Of a stretch of 11,985 nt of DNA, positions 5,387-11,985 are shown in pieces. Positions within the stretch are counted from its first letter, which is position 1; every line of letters starts with the position of its first letter. Source of the DNA: an uncultured Clostridia bacterium (GTDB taxonomy: Bacteria; Bacillota; Clostridia; Oscillospirales; Ruminococcaceae); contig CAMEPN010000022.1 in assembly GCA_945931735.1 (NCBI GenBank), positions 1 to 11,985 of the forward strand. The letters run 5' to 3'. Made by a program: the position numbers and the translations under genes. The notes beneath the pieces were generated by a model, which was not told the origin of the DNA, ran no database searches, and saw nothing but the letters and a program-made list of their open reading frames with translations.

Positions 5387-6562
5387 ATGGAGTTTGAAGA
5401 ACTTGAATTTGCGGACAGAGAACGTCTTGGCACCAACTGCATGAAATGGGACGGTCTGAAAGCGGAATTTGGCGAGGACGGTCTGCTGCCGATGTGGGTC
5501 GCGGACATGGATATCCGTGTTCCCAAAGCAGTTAGAGAAGCAGTGCATAAGCTTGCCGACCACGGCGTTTTCGGCTACTGCGAGGTACCCGATTCCTATT
5601 ACAAAAGCTTTATCGACTGGGAAACAAGGCGGCACGGGTTCACCCCGAAAAAAGAGCATATCCGCTTTATGCCCGGCATAGTCGCGGGCCTATTCTGGTG
5701 TGTGAACATTTACACACAGCCGGAAGAAAGCTGCATAATTCTGACCCCGTCCTACTTCCCTTTCATAAACTCTGTCAGAAATAACGGCAGGAAGCTTATC
5801 TGCAGCGAGTTGATATGCAACAACGGAGTATACTCGATAGATTTTGACGATTTTGAAAAAAAGGTAAGGGACAACGACGTTAAGATGTTCTTCCTCTGCT
5901 CGCCGCACAATCCCTCAAGCAGAGTATGGACGACCGAGGAGCTGTCGCGGCTTATTGAGATATGCCGCAGATACAACGTGCTTGTTGTAAGCGACGAGAT
6001 ACACCACGATATCGTAACGGGAAGCAGGACTCATCACCCCACTGCGACAGTCACCGACTATCCCCGACTCATCACGCTGATGTCCGCGAGCAAGACATTC
6101 AACCTTGCGTCCTGCCAAAATTCATTCGCGATAATTCCCGATGACGAGCTGCGCGGGAAATTTGACGATTTCACCAAGAAAAACTGCGTCTACAAGGGCA
6201 ACAAATTCGGCTATGTCATGTCCGAAGCTGCGCTGACCTACGGCGAGCCGTGGCTGAACTCGGTGCTTAAAAACATCCGCGCGAACTATGAATATATTGT
6301 AAAAGCTTTTGAGGAGAATGCACCCGAAATAACCGTAACGGAACTTGAGGGGACATATCTCTGTTGGATAGATATAGGCGCATATGTACCGCACGAAAAA
6401 CTGCATGAATTTGTTCAGGAAAAATGCAGGCTGGCGGTCGACTATGGGGAGTGGTTCTACCCCGACGAAAACAACGACACGCACATTAGGCTGAACCTTG
6501 CCTGCTCCCCCGAGATCGTAAAGGAAGCGGTCGCTGTTATTCTCGACAATCTTCAGAAATAA
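5387..6562 (+). CDS. MalY/PatB family PLP-dependent C-S lyase (cystathionine beta-lyase type)
   Basis: The 391-residue protein is a complete fold-type I aminotransferase-like enzyme of the MalY/PatB group. Visible landmarks are LLPMWVADMDIRVP (33-46), FGYCE (62-66), SPHNPSSR (172-179) with the cofactor-binding Asn175, VVSDEIHHDIV (200-210) with Asp203, SASKTFNLAS (233-242) with the PLP lysine K236, and HIRLNLACS (366-374) with the substrate-carboxylate arginine R368. Such enzymes cleave the C-beta-S bond of cystathionine, cysteine or cysteine conjugates to give pyruvate, ammonia and a thiol. AGAGG lies ahead of the ATG. It is co-oriented with marR and ends before a strong terminator (6589-6622), so the two genes probably form one transcript. 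Residues after the PLP lysine read SCQN where many relatives have AGLQ, a small departure. Exact substrate is unknown. Confidence 0.9.
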   Translation: MEFEELEFADRERLGTNCMKWDGLKAEFGEDGLLPMWVADMDIRVPKAVREAVHKLADHGVFGYCEVPDSYYKSFIDWETRRHGFTPKKEHIRFMPGIVAGLFWCVNIYTQPEESCIILTPSYFPFINSVRNNGRKLICSELICNNGVYSIDFDDFEKKVRDNDVKMFFLCSPHNPSSRVWTTEELSRLIEICRRYNVLVVSDEIHHDIVTGSRTHHPTATVTDYPRLITLMSASKTFNLASCQNSFAIIPDDELRGKFDDFTKKNCVYKGNKFGYVMSEAALTYGEPWLNSVLKNIRANYEYIVKAFEENAPEITVTELEGTYLCWIDIGAYVPHEKLHEFVQEKCRLAVDYGEWFYPDENNDTHIRLNLACSPEIVKEAVAVILDNLQK

Positions 6563-6588
6563 TTTGTTTTCTGTCATGTTATAGCTTG

Positions 6589-6622
6589 ACCCCGCCATAA
6601 AAGGCGGGGTTCGGCATTTTTT
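6589..6622 (+). terminator. Rho-independent terminator after malY/patB
   Basis: The perfect 8-bp GC-rich stem ACCCCGCC/GGCGGGGT (6589-6596 with 6603-6610) and a 6-base loop are followed, after TCGGCA, by six T residues. It closes the marR-malY unit just upstream of the ssrA promoter. Confidence 0.85.
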
Positions 6623-6645
6623 GCAAGAAAAATTTTCCAAAGCGC

Positions 6646-6673
6646 TTGACAAAATCGAAAAAAGTGATATAAT
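6646..6673 (+). promoter_or_regulatory. ssrA promoter
   Basis: TTGACA (6646-6651) and TATAAT (6668-6673) are both perfect, with a 16-base spacer and an extended -10 (TGA before TATAAT). AGAAAAATTTTCC followed by AAAGCGC lies directly upstream and matches the element at the 4411-4438 promoter. A start near 6680 gives a precursor leader of about 57 bases. Confidence 0.85.
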
Positions 6674-6682
6674 ATAATAAGG

Positions 6683-6731
6683 TATCGGTTCAAATCGCCG
6701 ATATATCCCGGCAGCGACCTGCTGCGGATAT
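6683..6731 (+). other. Precursor tmRNA 5' leader with two hairpins
   Basis: Between the promoter and the mature tmRNA 5' end lie two stems: TATCGG/CCGATA (6683-6688 with 6698-6703), and ATATCC plus GCAGC pairing with GCTGC and GGATAT (6703-6731, with a CG bulge). The second ends five bases before the mature end at 6737, where RNase P should cut. A role in processing or promoter-proximal RNA folding is inferred. Confidence 0.5.
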
Positions 6732-6736
6732 TTCAT

Positions 6737-7088
6737 GGGGCCGTAAAGGCTTCGACGGGGATTCTGAGGCACGATAAGCGAGTAGTGAGGGCGAAATCAC
6801 TTTAATCGTCGCAAACTTAAATTTAAACGCAGACGAAGATCTCGTTTTAGCAGCTGCCTAAGCGCGCTGCCGTCGTTCCTCGCAGTACCGCGGGCGGGGT
6901 AACGGCGTCGACTAGCGGTGAACGTCAGTTACAAATAGCCTTATAGTTTCTGATGCATTAAAGGCTACCAAACGCTGAAGCCTGTTTGTCGGCGTCGGCG
7001 CAAGGGAATCTTAAAAGATAAACTGCACTCGGAGAAAATTGTGAGGACGGGTTTTCGGACAGGGGTTCAATTCCCCTCGGCTCCACCA
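6737..7088 (+). ncRNA. ssrA: Transfer-messenger RNA (tmRNA)
   Basis: The gene is a complete one-piece tmRNA of 352 bases. The 5' end GGGGCCGTAAAGGC with TTCGACGGGGAT, and the 3' end AGGGGTTCAATTCCCCT followed by CGGCTCCACCA, form the tRNA-like domain; the acceptor stem GGGGCCG/CGGCTCC pairs over seven positions with one G-U. The CCA end is encoded. The tag frame starts at the resume codon GCA (6811) and ends at TAA (6859-6861), encoding ANLNLNADEDLVLAAA. The hydrophobic, alanine-rich end is the usual ClpXP degradation signal. With SmpB and alanyl-tRNA synthetase it rescues stalled ribosomes. It has its own promoter and terminator. The tag is 16 residues and ends in three alanines. Confidence 0.97.
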
Positions 7089-7108
7089 CAACAGCCCGGA
7101 AAACGGGT

Positions 7109-7142
7109 TTCCCACCTGCTGGTTAGCGGGTGGGAATTTTTT
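7109..7142 (+). terminator. Rho-independent terminator after ssrA
   Basis: An 11-bp stem, TTCCCACCTGC with GCGGGTGGGAA (7109-7119 with 7126-7136, one T-G pair), closes a 6-base loop and is followed immediately by six T residues. A short CCCG/CGGG hairpin (7095-7107) lies between it and the tmRNA 3' end. Confidence 0.9.
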
Positions 7143-7188
7143 CTTGCTTTAAATTCACTAATCATCAATTAACTTAATCGCAATATGA

Positions 7189-7226
7189 AATGCCTCGTCA
7201 TTGTGATATCACAACGGCGAGGCATT
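7189..7226 (-). terminator. Long hairpin at the end of the restriction operon, likely weak terminator
   Basis: AATGCCTCG (7189-7197) pairs with CGAGGCATT (7218-7226), and the interior contains the perfect 14-base palindrome TTGTGATATCACAA (7201-7214). The hairpin begins three bases after the restriction-subunit stop codon at 7230. No strong U-run follows on the minus strand, so it may act as a 3'-end stabiliser or weak bidirectional terminator between convergent transcripts rather than a canonical terminator. Confidence 0.55.
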
Positions 7227-7229
7227 ATG

Positions 7230-10145
7230 TTATTTTGATAAAAAACCATTCTTAAAGCAATCCGGGAAAAGGAAAATCTTCTCTCCCTTGTCGAATTCCA
7301 CACGGATATATTTACTGTCCAGTTTTGTGACTTTTCCACTGCCGAACATTTTGTGCTTGACTATGCTGCCGACAGCAACTCCAGACAGGTCGATTTCAAC
7401 TGCTTCGGGAGCAGGTTTTGCAGGCTGAACTTGCTTTGGCGGCTCGGGCTTTGAGTAGCCGTACTGCTCCGTGACAAGCGCAGGTTTTGCGCCAACAGCA
7501 ACAGGAACTTTTTCAACAGACTTCGGCGTAGGGTCAGGCTTTGAAGGCTCAGGCGGAACAGCACCTGCAGCCGCTCCCGTCATGGAATTCTGCTGATTGT
7601 AGAATAGGCGGTCAAATTCCTCCTTGCGAATCGAAACATCCCAGCCGCCGACTTCATCTTCGTCATGACGGTCTATTCCTGTGTATGTCAGGCTTGCGTC
7701 CTCATAGCGCTTGAATTGGAATATTGCCTGATTCATAAGGTTGGAGTTGAACAGACCCATTGTACAGAGCAGCTCAAAATCCTTTACATCAAGGTTAGTT
7801 ACTTTCTTGAAAAGACCGGGAGAAATCTCGGTGATAACATCACGAAGGCTGCGCTCCCGCTCGTCGGTAAGATACATGAATATCGGTACACGGGTGGCAA
7901 ATTTGATAAGCTTCTCCTGAATCTGTTTACGCAGGGACTTGCTCTCTTTTTCGGCGTCCGTAAGCTCTTTTTTCTGCTTTGGCGTGAGCTTATCTTCGCC
8001 TTCTTTCTTTGCTTTCTTTACCGCCTCGGACTTGTTGATTATGGTTTCAATATCCTTGTTCAGGTTGCGGAAGCCCTCTATGCTCATCAGCGCTTTTAAC
8101 GCGCGCTCATCTGCCATAAGTCTTGCAAGTGTATCGTTGTCCACATTTACAAGCAGCGCTGACTCCCAGCGGCGGGCAAGCAATGTTGCCGATGTTCCCG
8201 CCATAGCGATATCCAGAACATCCTGCGCATTTATCGCTTTCATTGCGGAACCGTCATACGCAAGCACGGGCAGGAAGCTTATGAAATCGGCAACCTTCTT
8301 TTCGGGGTCGCTCTCGTCTATGTTCAGGCGGCAGGAGTAGTCGGAAACCTGACGGAGTGCGCGGTCAAGCGCAAAGTCGAAAACATAGCACTCCCGCTTC
8401 ATTATCTCGTCCTCGCCGTTTTCGTTCTTAACTACCCACGGCGACTGCACACGGAATGCAGACTGAAAATAAGTTTCCGGGCTTTTCAGGTTGCGCAGCA
8501 TGAAAATACCCGTCCACGGCTTTACGGTAACGCCTGTCGTCAGTTTGCCGCAGGACAGCGTTATCGTCTTGGTTTTGAGCGGGTCACCCATAGAGTTCAC
8601 GACAGGCTTCACTGCGTCAAGACCGATCCCTGCTTTTGTTCCCGCGCAGACATTTATCGTATAGTCGTGATAGAATGTGTTCTGCTTTTGCTGCAACAGA
8701 TTGTACATCGCAAAACAACTCGCAACATTGGGCAAAAACCACAGCGTATGCGACAGAACATTCAGCAGGCGGGTATCGGAGAATGGCATAGGCGGACGCT
8801 TGTCCTGTCCGAGTTTGAGGTCATCCACCGCCGACGGCAGGTGTGCTCCGCGAATAAGGTCAAGCCACTTCTGAACCTCGTTTTCATATACAAATCGTGC
8901 ATCCTCGCCCTTGCCCTTTGCGGAGAAGAATACATTGAGGTCAAACTCGTTGAACTCTCCCTGCATAGCTATACGCCGAATTTCCTCGGGTATCTTGTAG
9001 GTCATGAGAACCATTCTCGGCAGTGCAAGATACGGATTCCCCGAGCCTTTCCACTCCGCTTTGGCGCGCTGTTCATCGGAATATGTCCAGTTGAATATCT
9101 GTTCCTCGATGAACTCTCCGCTGTTTATTGCGCGGAACGGCGTTCCCGAAAGATAGAGATAGTACCCTGTCGTAATAGGCAGGAATGTTTCGTTGCAGGC
9201 ATTTCCCGCTTCCTCAAGCTGATATTTCTCGACATCGAAATCCGCCTCGGATTCTTCATCGGGATTGTCGAACAGCTTTCTCGCGTTCTCGCGCCATGCG
9301 CCAAAATGGTACTCGTCAAAGATTACGATATCCCAGTTGTCCGTATGGATAAACTCGTTCTTTGCCTTTATACCGCCGTTTTCGTTTGTGCCAAGCAAAT
9401 CCTGAAACGAACCGAAAACAACAATAGGCTTTGACTTGTCGGCGTTTCTGTACGCGCGATCAATGTCGATTTTGTTGTTGTGAGCGTCCTTATTTGAAAT
9501 AAACTGCCAGCCGTCAAAGTCAACATGGGTCTGCAAATCCTCGTGCCACGCACTTTCAACAGCAGGCTTGAATGTCAGCACAAGAATACGCTTGAAACCC
9601 ATCTTCTTACACAGCTGATACGCGGCGAAGGTCTTTCCGAAGCGCATTTTTGCGTTCCAAAGGAATTTAGGAGAACGGTCGGGCTCGTCTGCCTTTGCGC
9701 TCTTGAAATACTCTATGGTTCGCTCTACTGCGTGATATTGCTCGGGGCGCATTCCGAAGCTGTTTGTGCGCATTGGATTTGATATCTCACCTGTTTTCAG
9801 CTCACGGATAGCGGCTCTGACATCGCTTGCAGAACAGCTGAACCACTCGTTTCGGTCGCTGCCCGCGTTAAGCTGACGGAAACCGTTTCGGCGAAGAATA
9901 GCGTGAACATCGTGGTCGGTAAAGCAGGAGCCGTCGGGACACATTGCGGACTCATTTAGCAGAATGGTGTATTTCATGCCGCTTGTGTGGAGCTGCTCTT
10001 TTATACGGGTAGTGGCGTCACGCTCGGTATAGCCGACTTTTATGTAGCCTCTGTGAGAGTCAACCCCGTCAAGGGAATACGCGTATATTGTGGGGGTAAC
10101 CGAGGGTCGCTGCGGGAAGAATTCGTTATCAGCCATTGTCGTCAC
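7230..10145 (-). CDS. Restriction subunit: GIY-YIG nuclease fused to superfamily 2 helicase, C-terminal Tudor-like domain
   Basis: This 971-residue protein reads in order as follows. A T5orf172-like GIY-YIG nuclease (about 18-115) has IYAYSLDG, GYIKVGYT (33-40), R47, DVHAILRR with H81, and NEWF (99-102). A DEAD/DEAH motor follows: NAKMRFGKT (164-172) as Walker A, DEYH (277-280) as Walker B, SGTPFR (333-338), TTGVTVKPW (536-544) and QSAFRVQSPW (561-570). A lysine-rich probable coiled coil lies at about 700-750, a proline-rich linker at about 863-915, and a small SH3/Tudor-like end (VGSIVKHKMFGSGKVTKL, 925-942). It probably translocates on DNA and cuts unmethylated targets marked by the adjoining methylases. 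The GTG start at 10145 has GGAG seven bases upstream; ATG at 10136 is the alternative. Both overlap the methylase end (by 17 or 8 bases), indicating coupling. The classic GIY-YIG glutamate is not obvious (D77/D79 occupy that helix). Subsystem name is uncertain. Confidence 0.88.
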   Translation of the reverse strand: MTTMADNEFFPQRPSVTPTIYAYSLDGVDSHRGYIKVGYTERDATTRIKEQLHTSGMKYTILLNESAMCPDGSCFTDHDVHAILRRNGFRQLNAGSDRNEWFSCSASDVRAAIRELKTGEISNPMRTNSFGMRPEQYHAVERTIEYFKSAKADEPDRSPKFLWNAKMRFGKTFAAYQLCKKMGFKRILVLTFKPAVESAWHEDLQTHVDFDGWQFISNKDAHNNKIDIDRAYRNADKSKPIVVFGSFQDLLGTNENGGIKAKNEFIHTDNWDIVIFDEYHFGAWRENARKLFDNPDEESEADFDVEKYQLEEAGNACNETFLPITTGYYLYLSGTPFRAINSGEFIEEQIFNWTYSDEQRAKAEWKGSGNPYLALPRMVLMTYKIPEEIRRIAMQGEFNEFDLNVFFSAKGKGEDARFVYENEVQKWLDLIRGAHLPSAVDDLKLGQDKRPPMPFSDTRLLNVLSHTLWFLPNVASCFAMYNLLQQKQNTFYHDYTINVCAGTKAGIGLDAVKPVVNSMGDPLKTKTITLSCGKLTTGVTVKPWTGIFMLRNLKSPETYFQSAFRVQSPWVVKNENGEDEIMKRECYVFDFALDRALRQVSDYSCRLNIDESDPEKKVADFISFLPVLAYDGSAMKAINAQDVLDIAMAGTSATLLARRWESALLVNVDNDTLARLMADERALKALMSIEGFRNLNKDIETIINKSEAVKKAKKEGEDKLTPKQKKELTDAEKESKSLRKQIQEKLIKFATRVPIFMYLTDERERSLRDVITEISPGLFKKVTNLDVKDFELLCTMGLFNSNLMNQAIFQFKRYEDASLTYTGIDRHDEDEVGGWDVSIRKEEFDRLFYNQQNSMTGAAAGAVPPEPSKPDPTPKSVEKVPVAVGAKPALVTEQYGYSKPEPPKQVQPAKPAPEAVEIDLSGVAVGSIVKHKMFGSGKVTKLDSKYIRVEFDKGEKIFLFPDCFKNGFLSK

Positions 10146-11664
10146 CGCCTAACTCCATCGGCTTTATCATGCTTTCGATAAAGTCGATTTCTTCTTGCGT
10201 CAGATTGTATTTTGCGGAGAGTTCTTCGTCTGTCCAAGGTTTGGAGAAGTCTTGCATGGGGACTGATGCATATACTTTTGCCGTTGCATTTTGTGTACTC
10301 TTGCGTAATAAAACCATAAATCTAAAGAATTTAGTTTTTATGTAAGATAATACATTATTTGTTGCATTGGAAGAATCAAATGGACCTATAACAAGGTACG
10401 TTTCTGTGCAGCAGGTATTCCTATCACCGAAGAATGGCTTATTAACAATTTGATGAGGAAAATCCTCTCCAGCACCATATGCAAAAGATATATATACTTT
10501 GTATTTACTAATTGCAGAAATGTTTTGAGTTATTTCTTTTGAATCAACATAACCAATTGATTTATTCGCATATATCTTAATTGACCCATCAAATTCACTT
10601 TTTGAAAACTTAGAAAAAGTTGAGGATAAACCAAATGGTTTTCTAGTGCTAACAATACTATCAAATGTTTTCTCTTTACATGCGCTTACCTTTCTAAAAA
10701 TATCAACTGCTTTCTCCCATCGGATGAAAACATCGCAATTATCTTCTAAAAGATATCGATCTGACTCTTCTGATTGATTGGCTCTAATAGAAACTATATG
10801 ACATTTTTGCTCTTTATCGCGCTCGCGCAGAAAATAGCAAACACCGCCTTTGATGGAAACTCCAGAAAAACAATCAGATGAATTTTGGAAATCTACTAAA
10901 TGTGTAATATGTTTATCGTTAAGCATAACATCCCGAAATTCATCCAATCCTTTTCCACCAACGAACCAGCGTGACGGAATAATCATTGATAGAAAACGAG
11001 GATTAAGCTTTTTCGCTTGTAAAACAAATTTTTGGTAAATTGGTGTAGCACTTGATCCTTGACCTCCAGAGCCATCAGACAATTGGTAGGGAGGATTACT
11101 TATAATAACATCAAATTTCATGCCGTATAGTTCCTCCGGATTACAATGGATAAATTCGTATGCGTGGGTTTCGTTGTCCGCGCTTCGGTCGTACTGCGTT
11201 TGTGCAGCACCGCACCATGAACATTTTCCATCTTTCCAGAGGTGGTCTATACGCTTGAATCTGATGTTTCCGTCGGCGTGTTCGTCGTCAAACCTCGCAA
11301 CGGAATACTTGCTGTTGGGGTATGCGCTGCAATAAACGCTTCTTCTTGAAATAAGCGAAGTAAGTTCGGTAATTGCTATGCCAAAGAGCTGCTTTTTGAA
11401 GATATGGTCCATGCGCTGCTCTCTGTCGGGTATCTGGCTTTCAAGCCCCTTGTCCAAGCGCTTTGCTGCCTCTCGCAAAAATACGCCCGATTTGCACGCA
11501 GGGTCAAGTATCTTGGTATCGGGGTTGCTGAATAATTCCTGCGGCAGCATATCCAGCATAGCGTTTGCAATCGACGGAGGCGTGAAAACCTCATCGCTCG
11601 ACAGATTTGCCAAGCAGGAAAGCACATCGGGGTTATATACATTCTCGAATAATCCTTCGCTCAT
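10129..11664 (-). CDS. Eco57I-class N6-adenine DNA methyltransferase
   Basis: The 511-residue protein has FTPPSIANAMLDMLP (27-41), motif I ILDPACKSGVFL (52-63), an intervening CSWC pair (148-151), motif IV SNPPYQLSDG (189-198), and IIPSRWFVGGKGLDEFRD (228-245). A variable target-recognition region (about 280-450) and a conserved tail, VPMQDFSKPWTDEEL (468-482), follow. NPPY marks amino-methylation of adenine using S-adenosylmethionine. Motif I has Lys where most such enzymes have Gly; I recall the same spelling in this clade, so it is probably still active. AGGAGG eight bases upstream supports the ATG, which overlaps the preceding stop in an ATGA. The stop overlaps the restriction subunit. 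DNA from about 10300 to 11040 is strongly AT-rich compared with both ends, suggesting an exchanged recognition domain. It provides self-protection and perhaps target recognition for the restriction subunit. Confidence 0.9.
   Translation of the reverse strand: MSEGLFENVYNPDVLSCLANLSSDEVFTPPSIANAMLDMLPQELFSNPDTKILDPACKSGVFLREAAKRLDKGLESQIPDREQRMDHIFKKQLFGIAITELTSLISRRSVYCSAYPNSKYSVARFDDEHADGNIRFKRIDHLWKDGKCSWCGAAQTQYDRSADNETHAYEFIHCNPEELYGMKFDVIISNPPYQLSDGSGGQGSSATPIYQKFVLQAKKLNPRFLSMIIPSRWFVGGKGLDEFRDVMLNDKHITHLVDFQNSSDCFSGVSIKGGVCYFLRERDKEQKCHIVSIRANQSEESDRYLLEDNCDVFIRWEKAVDIFRKVSACKEKTFDSIVSTRKPFGLSSTFSKFSKSEFDGSIKIYANKSIGYVDSKEITQNISAISKYKVYISFAYGAGEDFPHQIVNKPFFGDRNTCCTETYLVIGPFDSSNATNNVLSYIKTKFFRFMVLLRKSTQNATAKVYASVPMQDFSKPWTDEELSAKYNLTQEEIDFIESMIKPMELGGDDNG
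10300..11040 (-). other. AT-rich core of the methyltransferase (probable exchanged target-recognition segment)
   Basis: G+C counted by hand is 13/60 at 10321-10380, 15/60 at 10561-10620 and 16/60 at 10981-11040. It is 28/60 at 10201-10260, 29/60 at 11041-11100 and 28/60 at 11221-11280. One block inside (10921-10980) is 27/60. The segment covers residues from just after motif IV to just before the conserved C-terminal tail, which is where sequence specificity lies in these enzymes. Confidence 0.7.
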
Positions 11665-11985
11665 TCTCCCAACCTCCTATAATCGCAGATATACTGTTGC
11701 AGGAACACGCCTTCTTCTGATGGCGAGTCCAGTGAAATCTGGTCATTTTCAGTGGGTGAATTAAGCAACTCCGAAAAATAATAGTCCTTTCGCTGTATCT
11801 GTCCGCCCATAACGAAAGCCCATTCCGAAAACACAATAGGCTCGCTTGTGTCCTGTGCGTTTTCGTCAACGCACATCAGGGTCAGGGCATTCCCGCAGAC
11901 GATATTTCGGCCGAGAATAAATCGAATGGCGCGGCGCATATTATCATTGCATTCCTTTTTGCATACGCTGCGGTATTCCTTATCC
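11661..11985 (-). CDS. 3' end of a restriction-modification methylase-type subunit (partial)
   Basis: The frame is open from the right edge (first full codon at 11982-11984) to TGA at 11661-11663, giving the last 107 residues. The end overlaps the next gene's ATG by four bases (ATGA). The segment RRAIRFILGRNIVCGNALT, followed by PIVFSEWAFVMGGQIQRKDYYFSELL, resembles the C-terminus of large DNA methylase subunits (RNI-CGN-L ... I-FSEW ... -RRD--F--L) that precede Eco57I-class methylases in multi-gene restriction loci. No catalytic motif is in view, so the function rests on this remembered pattern and on the operon position. It is probably the first or second gene of the restriction operon, transcribed from a promoter beyond the window. 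Confidence 0.7.
   Translation of the reverse strand, partial: DKEYRSVCKKECNDNMRRAIRFILGRNIVCGNALTLMCVDENAQDTSEPIVFSEWAFVMGGQIQRKDYYFSELLNSPTENDQISLDSPSEEGVFLQQYICDYRRLGE

Noticed and set aside
6122..6772. 216-codon minus-strand frame
   Set aside because: It runs across the malY end, a terminator, the ssrA promoter and the tmRNA start, so it is a chance frame.
8667..9434. 255-codon plus-strand frame inside the restriction subunit
   Set aside because: Antisense to the helicase motifs, with no recognisable domain.
1..11985. CRISPR array, insertion sequence or tRNA gene other than ssrA
   Set aside because: No spaced direct repeats, transposase motifs, terminal inverted repeats or cloverleaf were found on reading through both strands.

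Overview
The window looks like a low-to-mid GC Firmicute of the class Clostridia (gut Oscillospirales/Ruminococcaceae style). Supporting signs are strong purine-rich Shine-Dalgarno sites, near-consensus sigma-A promoters of the TTGACA/TATAAT type, a tandem glycine riboswitch, a one-piece tmRNA, and a clostridial-type 4-hydroxybutyrate dehydrogenase. The genus cannot be fixed from the sequence alone. The left half is clearly GC-richer (38/60 G+C at 1261-1320) than the right half (25-28/60 in sampled restriction-modification lines, 13-16/60 inside one methylase).

Layout. Positions 1-4342 are a leftward gene string. It begins at a near-perfect promoter (4411-4438) and reads: a fusion protein (hydantoinase/oxoprolinase N-terminus joined to a DUF1847-like C-terminus), a thiamine-diphosphate enzyme annotated by similarity as acetolactate synthase, and an iron-type 4-hydroxybutyrate dehydrogenase. 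A tandem glycine riboswitch and the 5' part of another apparently chimeric ORF follow (serine hydroxymethyltransferase-like start, then serine-dehydratase-alpha-like C-terminus, running off the left edge). The 4343-4879 intergenic region holds the leftward operon promoter, a second perfect-consensus leftward promoter feeding a ~65-nt self-terminated hairpin RNA candidate, and a rightward promoter with two inverted repeats. The rightward genes are a MarR regulator and a MalY/PatB C-S lyase (4880-6562), ending in a strong terminator. A complete tmRNA gene (6737-7088) with its own promoter and terminator follows.

Positions 7189-11985 hold a leftward, translationally coupled restriction-modification operon. 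It consists of the 3' end of one adenine methylase-type subunit, a complete Eco57I-class adenine methyltransferase, and a large GIY-YIG/helicase restriction subunit. The middle of the methyltransferase is strikingly AT-rich against its flanks, as expected for an exchanged target-recognition domain. The operon lies just behind ssrA, a common integration neighbourhood.

The most interesting metabolic reading is that the ThDP enzyme belongs to the subgroup that includes the cyanobacterial 2-oxoglutarate decarboxylase. Its start and stop are separated by one base from 4-hydroxybutyrate dehydrogenase, so the pair could convert 2-oxoglutarate to succinic semialdehyde and then 4-hydroxybutyrate. The most unusual structural signals are the two in-frame chimeric ORFs and the orphan hairpin RNA. 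All family assignments rest on remembered motifs; no database search was run.
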